From Candidatus Kapaibacterium sp. (GTDB lineage: Bacteria > Bacteroidota > Ignavibacteria > Kapaibacteriales > UBA2268): DNA of 53,705 bases. Numbering within the stretch: the stretch's first letter is position 1; each line of letters opens with the position of its first letter. Position numbers and translations under genes: made by a program. The DNA is taken from NCBI GenBank assembly GCA_026390695.1, contig JAPLFL010000098.1:1-53705 (forward strand), read 5' to 3'. The notes beneath the pieces were generated by a model. The model saw only the letters and a list, made by a program, of their open reading frames with translations. It did not search any database and had not been told where the DNA came from. This document shows, one piece after another, positions 8,588-22,300 of this stretch.

Positions 8588-8610
8588 GTTCCCAAGCCGG
8601 AGCTGGGTGC
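8588..8610. repeat. REP-like palindrome, right of RAYT remnant
   Basis: GTTCCCAAGC followed by a degraded second arm GCTGGGTGC, 44 bases after the RAYT remnant. With 8207-8229 it brackets the remnant. Confidence 0.55.
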
Positions 8611-8652
8611 AAGGTTGTTTGAATTACTAACTAATATATTTGGAGCTTTCAA

Positions 8653-9994
8653 ATGAAAACTTTATTATTTCCTATTGCTTTAATTGCAATATATTTTTCA
8701 AGTTTGAGTCAATCTCGTGCAACTTTAACTCAGTGGCAGATATTTTCATACGAGTTGGGTAATTACCCTGGTACCGAAGGGCCGATGAGAATATTCTGCA
8801 GCCCTTGGATACTATATATGCAGATGAAAACGGATCAAACTTTTACGGTTATAAGTTTGAGAATAACAAATGGATTGATTATTCTTACAAGAATTTTGAT
8901 CAATGGCATGATTATGATATAAACGATATGTTATTTGATAACAATTTAACATATTATTTAGGTAGTTACCTGATAACAAAAACATTATGGGATGACCAGC
9001 ACACTCAAATAAATTATTATAGAACATTCTTCCCAGGACATGATACTTTATATAAAAAAATGAAATTTCGCAGATTTTGTAAAGTCGGAAGTGACATTTG
9101 GATACAGAATCTTCTTTTAGATTCATCTAATTTGGCTTATTTATATAAATATAACAGCGGTACTTTCACAGCTTATGATAGCGCCACTATTGGTTTGGAT
9201 TTGGATTTCTGGTATGAACTTAATGTAGGAATGTTATCGGATAAAATAATAATCTCTGGATACACAATGACCGAATGATTGTGAAATATAATGGTACAAG
9301 TTTTATTAAATATGATTCTACAAATTTTTCATTAAATCGTGGTTTTATTCGTGCTTTTAAAATAGATAAATTTTCAAATGTTTGGTTTTCAATTTTTAAA
9401 TATAAAACTAATAATGATACATTAATAAAATTTGATGGTGCGAATTTTATTAATGTATATCCCTCTGATTCAACATACCTTGGACATGTTGAGGATATCT
9501 GTTGGGATACCACAGGAATTATGTGGCTTGCAACTACTAACGGATTGTATAAGTATGATGGTGCAGACTGGACAAATATAAATACTTCAAATTCCCCTCT
9601 TCCTTCTAACTCATGTGGGCCAATAATATGCGACCACAAAAACAATCTCTGGTTTGCAAGCGGAAAAAGTGTATGCGTTTATAACCCTGCAGGCATTCAG
9701 TATAACATATCTGAAGTTATAGAAAAACCTGATGGGAGTATTGAACATCAAGCAAGTCCTAATCCATCAACCGGAATGATAATTTTTGATTTTGCGCTAC
9801 CATGGCCAGCAGTTGTAAAAATTGATATTTATGATGAAAACGGGACAAATGTGGCAAATATTCAACCGCAGAATTATAACATGGGGCATAATTCCTATAT
9901 ATTCGACGGCTCAAATTTAGCTAATGGAACTTATAACTATAGATTAAAAACAAATGATAAATTCTTCAGCGGCAGATTTGTAGTTTTAAGGTAA
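8653..9994 (+). pseudogene. Secreted propeller-repeat protein with T9SS end, broken by two frameshifts
   Basis: One gene spread over three frames. Segment 1 (8653 to about 8785) has a signal peptide MKTLLFPIALIAIYFSSLSQ and a good start (GGAG 8 bases before ATG). Segment 2 (about 8785 to 9278) continues with DTIYADENGSNFYGYKF-type repeats. Segment 3 (about 9263 to 9994) contains a regulator-propeller repeat (DTTGIMWLATTNGLYKYDGA) and a type-A T9SS domain opening at SPNPSTGMIIFDF. The frame shifts once near 8770-8790 and again near 9263-9277, where an ATGA overlap occurs by chance. Joined, the product would be about 445 residues. Either the gene is decaying or the assembly carries two indels; the clean reading frames between the breaks make sequencing error a real alternative. 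Confidence 0.75.
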
Positions 9995-10016
9995 GCCCAC
10001 TCTCTCTAATAAAACT

Positions 10017-10045
10017 AAAAAGGGGACTCCTAAAGTCCCCTTTTT
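10017..10045. terminator. Bidirectional intrinsic terminator
   Basis: AGGGGACT / AGTCCCCT (10021-10028 and 10034-10041) with a 5-base loop, flanked by A-runs on the left and T-runs on the right. It works on both strands, serving the propeller gene ending at 9994 (plus) and the giant gene ending at 10067 (minus). Confidence 0.9.
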
Positions 10046-10066
10046 CATATCTGATCATCCCTATAT

Positions 10067-10315
10067 TTACTTGATTATTATAAACTTATTCACAATCGTT
10101 TCAGCCATACCGCTTACACGTAAGAAATATGTTCCCGATTCTACTTTGCTAATCGGTATTACGACGTTGTATATACCCGATTTGAATATTTTTCCATCAT
10201 AAAGGTTTATCATTTGTATACCGTTAAGATCAACTATATCAATGGTTACGGCTTGCTCATCTGATAATTCCATATCAAAATTAATCAAGTCGCTTGCCGG
10301 TTCCGGCTTCACATC
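10067..10315 (-). other. T9SS type-A sorting domain of the giant protein
   Basis: Last ~82 residues. KPEPASDLINFDMEL is the opening strand, GIYNVVIPISKVESGTYFLRV the middle and VNKFIIIK the end. This is the pattern of T9SS C-terminal domains, recognised and removed during outer-membrane translocation and surface attachment in Bacteroidota relatives. Confidence 0.88.
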
Positions 10316-13300
10316 GGAAATCATCATTGTTGCCAGATTCTCCATGGACATAGTCAAAATACAGATTGGTTCTTCACTCAAATCAAAAGAGGAGCCGTCA
10401 TAAGCAACATAGTTCAATTTATAAATGTAATTCTGACCTGGTTTTAAAGAGGCATCATCGTCAATATAATGGTACTGGTTGCCGACTTCAGTATTTACAG
10501 CATGCAATACGGACACTCTTTCATAGCTTGCAACTTTCGAGTAAACCGGAGTTTCACCATCATTAAGTTCTGCCCTGTATATTTCAAAACCGCGAATACC
10601 CGATTCCAAAGCTGTTTGCCATTCCAAGTAAACCCTTTTGAGAGATGATCTTAACCTGAGACCGGCAAATTCAAGTCCGTAACCGCTTCCATCCTTGCAA
10701 GCAGGAGTTAATTTATTCTTTGGATTCCAGGTAGATGATACCAGCAGATAATTAACAGGATGTAGATTAGAACCCTTCCACCCAGTTGATAGGTTTGGAT
10801 TTTTCGCTCCGTTGAAGTTATACAAACGTAGGTAATAGTTTGTGTTGCAAACAAATCCACCTATATTTACAGCTTGTGTCGTAAGTAAAGTTCTGTCAAA
10901 ATTAGCACAGACATAAGTTAATCCGTCGGCCAACACACAATTACTCAAACCAAAAGTTCCGCTCGTACCGGTATTATCAAGATACCAATATCCATCGGTA
11001 ACAATACCCGGCGAAACGTTTGCCTTTGCTACAACGAGTGTTCTTGTACCATTACCGGTTACGGTTCGTTTAACCGAAATAGTTGTCTTATCAGGGGAAG
11101 TCAAAGCCAAAGTGCTTGCCTGAACAGTTGGTTCCGAAGGAATCAAAGCAAATACATTAGAATATGAAGTTAAGAAATTATCTGCACTAACTTTCAATTG
11201 AGCAGCACCGTCAATGCAACCTGAATTTCCGGCAGTCCAAGTCAAATTTGTTGTGACTGTGAAATTCAAAGGTTGAATTGTTGCCGATCCTGGAGCAATG
11301 CTTCCACTCGTGCAAATACCCGGCAAACCAGAATTACCGATTAATACCGGTAAATTATTCGTTTGAATTAATTTATTCCCGCCTCTGTCCATCGCACTTA
11401 TTCCAATGGCAAACGGCGAGCCATCAACCTGAGGAGAAAGAATCTGCGTTAGTGAGAATAATTTTAATTGATTAGGATTCAAATCCGCAGTATTCATTTT
11501 ATATGCAGTATAAACGCCAGATCCATTATATTCATAAATCCTGACCCAAACATCGCCTGCCGGTACGTTAGTAACAGTTAGAGTATTGGATATAGGTCCA
11601 TTAGCAACTAATCTTTGTCCCGAAGCAAGTTCGGAGGCATTATACCAATTAGAGCTTGCAGGATTGATAAGTTCCACCTGATTAGTTGGAGTCCAAGTGA
11701 CTTGTGAATTTAATCCCATAATAACCAATCTCTTACCACCGGTTCCGTTTTCCCAGTTAAATGTAATAGATCCGCTACTGTTGTTTGTAAAGACGATATT
11801 ACTACATTGCCTGAAATTGGTTAATAATATAGTTAAGTTAATTCCATTATCTTCTCCGATTGTAGAAGGGTTAGATGAAATAATCCTAACTCTGTACTTG
11901 CCACCCGATTCAGTAGTTTCTGGAATAAATCCATTAATAATTCCAGAAACACTCGATGAAGAAGTTCCTAAAACAACTGGATTAGTCCAGAGACCATTTG
12001 CATCCGAGAGTTGTGCAGTAAATGTATTAGATGAACCAAAGCAACTATTAGCTGTATATGGAATTGTCATATTCGATCCGCTACTGAAAGGCGAGCCGTT
12101 AATTGTTCCGACAGTAACTACAGGTAAGAGAAGAGTAATATCCGAACCGTTATCGCTGCCATTCACAAAAGGATTGGAAGTTATAACACGAATTCTGTAA
12201 GCTGTGCTGTTTGTAATTGTTTGAGGAATAGTAACTGCTAATTGTCCTGAGCTATTACCCTGATAAGTTCCCAAGTTTTTAACGATACCGAATAATCCGT
12301 TTGCATCGGATAATTGCACGGTAAAGGTATTACTTGCATCAAAACTACCGCATGAAACCGTCCATGATACATTCAAACGGCTATTAACGCAATATGGCCC
12401 TACTGCAATTGAACCTGTTGAAATAGAAGGTGGATTAACTGTGAGGTTACTGCCATTATCTTGAGATATAACAATCGGATTAGTGCTTACAATTCTTATT
12501 CTGTAAGCGCCACCCGGCTGGAGAGAAGCTGGAATGATAGCATGTATGGTTGATGAACCGATTGCAGTAACAGTACCGATATTCAATGGATTATCAAATC
12601 CTCCGTTTTTATCGGAAAGTTGAGCAGAATATTGATTCCCACTCAAATAGCAAGAATTAGCTTCAAATGGAATTGTAAAATTGTCATCTCGACAGAAGGA
12701 TGTGGTTGGAATATTTATTCCTGAGATAGTCGGAGCTTTAACTTCAAAATGTCTTCCAAGAGCCCAATTTGTTGTTTCAACATTGCTTGTATAGACTCTG
12801 ATCACATAGCCACTACCGGCAGGAGTTTGATCAGGAATATTGACCGTTGTAGTTCCAGAACTTCTACCAACAAATTGTCCAAGGTTTATTGGATTTGTAA
12901 ATGAGCCAATTGCATCGGAAATCTGGATTAAGAATGTATTACTTGTTGAAAAACGTCCGCAAGCAACTTTCCAATCAACCGTCGTAGGTTCCCCAGGGCA
13001 GAATGAAGTTCCAACGTATGAAACATCTGCAATTGATGCAGGAAGAATAGTAAGATTATCAGTATAAACCTCTGAAGTTTTTACAGGATTAGTGCTTACA
13101 AGTTTCAATCTATAGGAAGAACCCTGTGCAATATCGCTTGGAATAGTTGCATTAATTGTGGAACTTCCAACAGCAGTTACCGATCCAATATTAATTTGAT
13201 TAGCGAAGTTGCCGTTTGCATCGGATAAGTAAGCTGTATAAACATTTCCATTATTATAGCAATTATTAGCAATAACCGAGATTTCTACTCCAGTTTCGCG

Positions 13301-16300
13301 GCAGAAAGTGTTAGAACTTAATGTTCCGATAAGCAATGAAGGTGCATTTATAGTAATTCCGCTTGTTGCATTCGAACTTGTAATTGCAGGATCACTCGAA
13401 ACAATTCTGACACTATAATTCGATCCTTGAGCTGTACCAGCTGGAATAGTAGCATTTATTGATCCTGAGCCGGAACTGGTTCCGATATTAACAGGACTGG
13501 TAAAACTACCATTAGCATCGGATAACTGAGCAGTAAATATATTCGATTGGCCAAAAGAACCACTTGAAGTATAATTTACAATCAGATTATTACCGGCACA
13601 TAAATTATTAGCCGAAATATTTCCAACTGTGATAGTATTTATATTCTGATTTTGCTGTACTGTAACTGTTATCGTATTAGACAAAGTTGTAAAACCATCA
13701 TTCATGCTAATAATAAAGTTAGTGTTTTGTGTTGGTCTGAATGTAGGATTGGATGAATTTGAACTAAACCCGGAAGGATTTGAAGACCAAGAATAGAAAT
13801 AGCTTCCCGATCCGCCATGCGGAGTGCAAGTTAAGGTAGTTGGATCACCGGTATTGGTTAAAGTACTGCTTGCGTTGGCATTCATTGTGAGTGTATTGGC
13901 AAAACGTGAACCAAACTCAAAGCTCAATTCATTGTTCAAAAGATTATAATCTCCGGGCAGACAATTAACTAATTTTGCAACAACTTTCCCGAATTGACTA
14001 CTCATAGTCCAAGGAACCGGAATTATTTTTACTTCGGCAGGATAGAATGAAATCGGTCTCGATTCAAAGAGAGTTTCTGTCCCTTCGACTGAATTATAAA
14101 ATTCAATTGAGCAACTTGCATTATTATTCGAATTATTCTTTACTCTGGCAACCACATAATCATTCTCACCATAAATTAAATTATTATATGGCAAATTCTT
14201 GTTATATAAGTATAAGCCCGGATAAGTTGTATTGCCATCAACCAAAGTTTCAAATCGAAGGTCAGCAGCTTTTCCAACAATAATTGCTCGGCTGGCTTCG
14301 TTGTTCAAATAATTAATTTCATCCATACTATGCAACTGATTTAGCTTAACACGAATAATATGAACTCCCTCAAGCATTGAACTCCACGTACTTGAACAAG
14401 CTACGGAAGATTCTCCTGAAGCTGCCAGAAATGGAATATTTACAGAATTACCAAGTGGAACGCTGTTCATTAGAAAATCAACTGAGAAATTATTGGCAGA
14501 AACCGGACCGATATTTATAAATGAGGTCGCCAAACTAATCGGTTCACCCGGATCAGGATTCAAATTTGATGGATTTATATGTTCGGAATAAACTGCAACA
14601 TCAGGATACTGTCTGTAAACATGAACATATAAGTAACAAACATTGTTGTTTTCATTGATTTCACACACCGTCGATTGACCATCATAATCTTTATCAGCAT
14701 AAATCGGAATTAAATAATCACCCGGAGTGCTGAAATAATAATTATTTCTCGAAACAGCCCATTGTCTATGAAGAGAATTAATAAAATCAAGACCGAAGCT
14801 TGGATTCCCATAATTTATTGGCAAATAACTCGCATCTAAAATACCATGATTATAAATATATGAATAAATATCAAGACTGGTTTCCATCATTACATTAATT
14901 TCCATAGATTTAACGAAACTCCAGCCATTCCAAAGATAAATATCGAAATCTTTTCCGATTGTTTCCGAAAGGCTGTTATTTTGCTTATTGTACTCATCAA
15001 TTGAATTTTCTTCATCAACAACTATATACAGACTGTGAGCACAATCTACTGTTGCCCATGAGGCTGATGTGACATTGATAAATGTGCCGTCACTAAGATT
15101 ACTAATAATTTGAGTACTTCCTAATTGTATATCATCCAAATAAAATTTTACAGAGAAATTTTGAGCGGCTAATGTTCCCTGATTGCTTAATTTAAATGTA
15201 AAATTAATAGGTTCTCCAGGTATATTTGGATTTGAATTAGATGTTATCAAATCGGAAACTACGAGGTCGGGTTTACGCGGATTTACATATATCAACTCGG
15301 TATAAATATTATTCGATTCGTTTATCTCATCAACAATATTATCGTTATCGACTGTGAATCGAAGAAGATGTTGTCCGCTTGTTGCAAAATAAACATTATT
15401 AAATGCAGCATAAGCCCATGATAAACCGCTAATTGCTGGTAGAGCTACATAATATGTAGCTTGGACTATTCCATTTTGAATATCTTCGAGTTTGACGGTA
15501 CATGTACCTGAAGGTTTACAAACTATATTATTAACCTGAAGTGAAAGTTGTGAATTTTTTCCTTGAAGAGGATCAGGGAAGCTTCTGTTCATATATAAAT
15601 TTGTCGGAACTAAATCAGGTTTGTCAAAATAAATATATTCATTATAATAGATACTTCCATTACTTGTTGCAAGAATTGTATTAACGTGATTTGGATCCAC
15701 AAACGCTTCAACACTATGATAACCCTGAGTCAAATAAGTATGACTTACAGTAAATTCAAAAAATTCTCCGGGCAATAAACTTGCTATCACATTTTCATAT
15801 ACTATTTCACCATCAATTTTTGAAACCAAATAAACATTATCTGCCCTTTGATTACCATAATTTCCGAATCTGAATGTATAATAAATAATATCTCCAATCA
15901 CTGCACAAGAACCGGATCGACCGATCCAGCCACCGTAACTTGCTCCACTACTACTGTAACTTGGGCAGGTATATGTTGAAAACGTTACTGAAGGCATAGT
16001 TGCACTCAGGGTGAAGTCGGTAATTTCACCAGTAATTGTATATGTTCCAACTGAACTCGGAGCATTGAAATAATAATAATAATTACCATTTGCATCAGAG
16101 TGGAAAACAACTTCCTGGTTTGTTTCAACAATTTTTGCTCTGACTTCTGCACCGCAAACTTTAGTAGTTGGATCCCATGAATTATAATAATCTGCATGTC
16201 CCCAATAAAGCACAGATCCGCAAGTACTGACTGAAGTTGGACTGGCATTTGCTGAAACTTCGATACCGCCTGGTATTACATAATCACCAACCAAAACCGG

Positions 16301-19300
16301 ACGAGTTGCATAATTATTCAAACGATTAATATCATTTAAATAATTCGGTTCGTCTGCAAATACTTTTATCGGATAAAATCCCGGAACATCAAAGCTACGT
16401 GATATAGAAACTTCAGCATAAGAATTTGCATATATTGTACTTATTGTTTTTTCCTCTAAGAGTGTATTTTGATTATAAAATCTTACACTTACATTATTAG
16501 CATCCTGATTTGATATATTTCTAATTCGGGTAGTAATTGTAATTGTCTGATTTATATCAGGATGATAATTGGTCATAGTAATATTATTTGCATAAATACA
16601 AAGATCAACAGTGTTAATTCTAACGGTAGGCCCCTGAATATATAATGTTGCAGCGCCAGTTGCAGAATTTCCTTTATTATCTTTTGCAATAAATTTATAT
16701 GCTTTCACTCCTTCGGTTGAGAAATTCAGTTTAATTGAATACTCTTTACCATCAATATAATTATTATCCGATGGATCAATCTCGGACATAGAGTATGAAC
16801 CTTCCGAGGCATCAACAAAATCTCCATCACCATTTATATCAATTTGAACTTTGGGGTAGCCAGTCAATGGAGGATCATTATTTGCATCGGAGTATATGAC
16901 TCTGTATATATAATCAGTTGATGGTTGACCAGATATTGGATTTACACCAGAAGTTCCGTTGTAATAAGAATCATTTTTATAAGTCAAAGTCGGAGGAGTC
17001 GAATTAATGAATCCAAAACCCGCTACATTAAACGTACTTTTTCCGTTTGCTAATATTTCAAGATCAAAACTGGCATTTGCATCGCCAACGGCTCCCGGTT
17101 GAAAGATTATCGGCAGATCATAACTCTGATAGCCTCCAATATTGACAGGGAAATTCACATTTGTTGAATATGTAATGCTGCTAAAAGTAATATTTGATAA
17201 AGTAATAATCTGATTACTATTATTTGTAATTCTCAAGTTATGTGTTACTGAGCTTCCAAGCTGAACATTCCCGTAATCGTAGGAAGTCCAGTCATAATCA
17301 AGATTTGTCAATGTTGTGCTTGATGTAGTAAACTTAAAATAATTTGCCCATTCACCATTGCAGTTTGATCCGTTTTCTGACCGAACGCGCCAGAAATAAT
17401 TTCTGGATGTTATCAGATTCGTTGGCGAGAATGTATTACTTGTAGTAGTTGTATTAAATAATAGAGTTCCGAAGAAATTCGGGTTGTCGGCAACCTGTAC
17501 TCTATAATTCGGAACATCGTTTAATAAATTCCACATTAATGTAGTATGAACATTAACATTTTGAGCATTATTATTAGGATAATTCAATGCCACTTTTCCA
17601 GACCTTGAAACAAAGGAATATACCAATGACCATTCCCCCACACCATCTTTATTATATTCCCTGGCTCTCCAATAATATCTTGAGTAATTCCCTAATGGGA
17701 AATTTACAGGGAAACTGAACGAATTTTGAGTTGATGTATTTTTATCAACACCCGGAGGCAAAATAAGTGTACCAAAAGTACTTGAATTCGATACCTGAAT
17801 TTCAAATGTTCTGGTACCAGTCAGCCAAGTCCATGAGAGTTGAGGATTGAGATCGACGCACTCTGCATTATTAGCAGGACTGTTAAGTTCAGGTACAGAT
17901 AATGTTGCCGATGCAGTCGTAAACCCCCATATATTGCTCCAATAACTCGTACTCGAACTATTCATGGCCTTGACCCGCCAATAGTACATAGTGAAATTAT
18001 CCAATGGATTTGGAACATTGAAAGCATTAGTTGTAATTGTTTGATTAACAATTAAGTTATCGAAAGCCTGAGACCTTGATAGCTGAACGGTATATGAACT
18101 TGCATTTGGACTTACAGCCCAGTTTAAACTCGGTACAAGAGTTTCGGTCGATCCGGCATTTAACGGAGAAGTCAATATCGGAGCTGCCAATAAAACAGAA
18201 AATCCACCTGTCGTCAAAAAGCCTGTTGTTTGAGGCTTTGATGAATTTATACGAATTTTATAATTAGTCCCTATCGGAGTATTCGATGGAATACTCACTG
18301 TTATTGCACTTGATACGGTCGCATTTAATGTTCCGATGATGACAGGAGAAGCAAAATTACCATTTGCATCGGAAAGTTCTGCGGTAAATATATTTCCTAA
18401 TCCATAAGCGCAGCCACTGACATTATATGACAAACCAAGCTGAGTTCCGGCACTGTAAGAGTTGCCAACAAGTGATGCAGGTGTTACTGTTCCTGAAACC
18501 ACGGTTAGATCATTATTATTTGGCAGACCAGATACAGCAGGATTAGATGATACTATTCTTACCCTGTAATAAGAGCCGGGTGCAAGATTGGATGGTAGAT
18601 TTGCATTTATAGTTGCTGAAGAGGTTGTTACCAAATTGCCTATATTCACAGGATTTGAAAAATTACCATAAGCATCTGAAATCTGTGCTGTAAAGATATT
18701 CCCTGAATTATAACAGGAATTTGCAGTAAACGGAATGGATACAGCTGCTCCGTTACAGAACGGAGAGCCATCAATGCTACCTATTGACACAACTGTTCCG
18801 TTTACAACAAGGTCTGAACCATTTGTTGAGCTAACTGAAACCGGATTCGAGCTCACAACGCGGATTCTATACCCCTGACCTGTTGAAAAACTGGAAGGAA
18901 TAGTGGCATTAATAGTCGATATTGATGATCCGGCAAGAGTTCCGATTGATGTTGGATTTGTAAATTCACCGAATCCATTGGAAAGTTGAGCGGTAAACAC
19001 ATTATTGGAAGCAAAAGTATTACAATCCGAGCTAAAATTAACATTCACTGATGCTCCTTGGCAAAATGGAGATCCAGTGACAGCCATTGTTGTAATATTC
19101 ACGGGATTTATCGTTAAAGATGATTGACTTAAACTACCAGTCAAAGCCGGATTGGATGAACTAACTTTGATTTTATAGTTTGGACTTGGGCTTACATTGC
19201 CTGGTATGCTAACATTTACTATCCCTGAGCCAGCCTGAGTTGAATTTGAACCAATCTGAACAGGATTTCCGAAACTGCCATTATAATCTGATAAATAAGC

Positions 19301-22300
19301 GTATAATACATTCCCATTGTTAAACGAGACACAATCAGTTGAATATGCTACGTTAAAGTTTGCACCCAAACAAACCGAATTTTGCGAAAATGTTCCGGTA
19401 CTCAAACTTGCAGTATTTATGGTTATATTCGAACCATTATCAGAACTGAAATATGAAGGATTAGAGGCATATATTCTTATTCTGAACCGGTTTCCAGCCA
19501 AAGTAGTAACAGGAATACTGGTATTAATGGTTGTACTTGTTGCTGTGGAGTATAAATAATCCAAATTCACAAAATTATTAAAACTACCATTTTCGTCCGA
19601 TAATTGAACTCGATAATAATTACCGTTTAAAAATGTTCCATTAGTTACCGTTATTGGAACACTGATATTAGCTCCCTGACAGTAATTTGCATTAATCGAA
19701 CCGATAGTAATCACTGGGAAACTTGTCGAAAAATTGGAACTAACAGACCATGCAGAACTCATTGAAGATGATTGAGCCATAAGCCTGACATAATATGTAA
19801 TCCCACTTTGTAGGTTATTAACAGTAAATGAGTTGGATGAACCACTAAAATATGATATAGTATTTGAGAAATCTGAACTATTCGATAATTGCATTATGTA
19901 ATTGGTTGCATTCTCAACCGATGTCCAATTCAATGTCACAGTTCGGGATACATTCATCTCATTATTAGCTGGTGTTGTTAATGTTGGTGGAGGGAACGGA
20001 GCTTGAATCGTAATTGAGTTTGAATTAATTGAATAATTATAATAAGTCCCGACATTAGCATTAGTTAATGGTGCATAATATAAGTAATAATCACCTTGTC
20101 CACTAATTGGAGAACCATTCAAATACCACTGGCCGTAATTATCAGAGAATAAATAAGCACTGTTAATTTGAGTATTGTTCTCAAGAATGATAAGTCTCGG
20201 CTGAGTACTATTTGTCATTCTTAATTGACCGTTATTATATTTACCACGGTTAATAAAAGTGCCGCTGCAATTTGTGATAAAATTATTAGTCTCATTATTA
20301 TTGATGTAGTTATTGCAATAAAAATAATTTCCGGTATAAAAGTTCATATATCCGTTATTATTCACACTGCCATGAACCATGTAAGTTCCACCATCGGTAT
20401 AAGGAGAGAAAATTGTACCGCTATTATTCAAATCACCATAAACATTCAAATAGAAAACATCATTGGCACCATTAGCATTTCCAACATAACCATTATTTGT
20501 AAAATTACCATTTACAGTGAAATTGCCATGGTAGCCGTTCCAAATCCATGGCATCACTTTTCCATTTGTATTCAAAGTGAAATCCGAATTTATGGTAAGT
20601 CCGCCTGTATATATTGTATTATCGGCAGACCAATTTTTCAGATATGTTATATAACCGCTCGTCCACCATTGATAACCCAAGAAAGAATTATCCAAAGTGC
20701 TGATGTTCTGTGCATCAATTATTCCACCTGATACTCCAAAAACAGAGAATGAATCATGTAGAGTTAAAGTATTGGAACCCATATTTAAACATCCACCGTA
20801 AAGACAGATAAATCCTGATCCACCGAAATCAAGATTTGTCAGAGCATTAATCGTTGAAGATGATGACGAGCCAGCATAAATCTGGTTTCTTATTTGATTG
20901 ACTGAACTTAAATTATGTAATCCTCCGGTAACATTAAAATTACCAGTCAAATTGCCATTATTAACTACATTCCCATTGACATTTAAAGCATAGTTGCCAT
21001 AATTATTATCAAAATTTCCGATATTTGTTAAATTGCCTCCTAATTCACCATAAGGTACGTTAATCGTTCCGCTATTATTAAGATTACCTGCAATATTTAA
21101 ATGAACATAAGCCCATGCACTCGGGTCTCTATCCACTAAACCGTAATTATTAAAATCCCCGGTTACACTGAGCATTCCCCAGTCCCAATTATATGAATGG
21201 TAATTATTCAATAATAATTTACCAGTAGGATAAAGTGTGAAGTTCCCTTCAAAAGTAATGTAGCCAATTCTCAAAGTTCTGTTTGCTGGCCAATTTCTTA
21301 GTATAGTTGTATAGCCTCCACCATAATTGCCTACTGATCCGGCATCAAGGGTATAAATGTTGGCAGCATCAATAGTTCCGTTGAAAATATAGGAATAATC
21401 CTTTAAAGTGAATGAATGGCTGTTCATATTAAAATTACCGCCATTCATATTTATTGAGCATTCACCGTTAAATGTCAAATCTGTCAATCCGGTAACGGTT
21501 GTCGATGTTGCACACGAAATATTCCCTGAGAAATATGAAGAATTTGATTGATTGAAATTATGGCCATTAGTTGTAAAATACAAATTTGTTGTCCAAACTC
21601 CATTATTTGTTACATCAGAATAAGAAATAATCGCAATTGAGCCATATTGATTAATTATAAAACCATTATTTTGTACAGTTCCATTTACTGTGAAATTACC
21701 GTAATTAATAGTTCCACTATTATTAAGATTACCGAGAATATTAACCGGAGCATAATAATTATTATTCAGACCCGGTGCAATTGTTCCGTTATTTGTTAAA
21801 TTACCGTTTACCTGAAGATTTCCTACCCAACCATTAATGTAAACTGGCAAAATCTTACCCGTTGAAGTTAATGTAAGATCACTTGTAGTATTCAGCCATC
21901 CTATATTTAAAGCAGAATTTCCATTCCAATTTTTCAGATATGTAGGCGGATTCCATTGATAATTCCATTCACCGAGATAAGCATTGTTTAAGGTATAAAC
22001 ATTTGCTGCGTCAATTAATCCGTAAACAAGATAAATGTTATCTTTTATTGTTAAAGTATTAGTACCCATCACGATAGCGCCGTTATACATATTAATCGGT
22101 GAAGATCCTCCAAAAGATAAATTACTGAGTGCAGTAATGGTTGTCGATGGTATTGAATAATTAAAGAAAACAGCATTATCAAGGCTTCTACCAGTCGCAA
22201 AACTCAGATTATGATTTCCACCGCTAAACCTAACAGGGCCAAGAACATAACCATTATTTGCAAGATCACCAGTCAAAAGACAGCGTACATTAGTATTTAC

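Noticed and set aside
9263-9280. Programmed frameshift at the ATGA overlap of the propeller gene
   Set aside because: No slippery heptamer or downstream hairpin is seen, and a second unrelated frame change exists near 8780, so decay or sequencing error is simpler.
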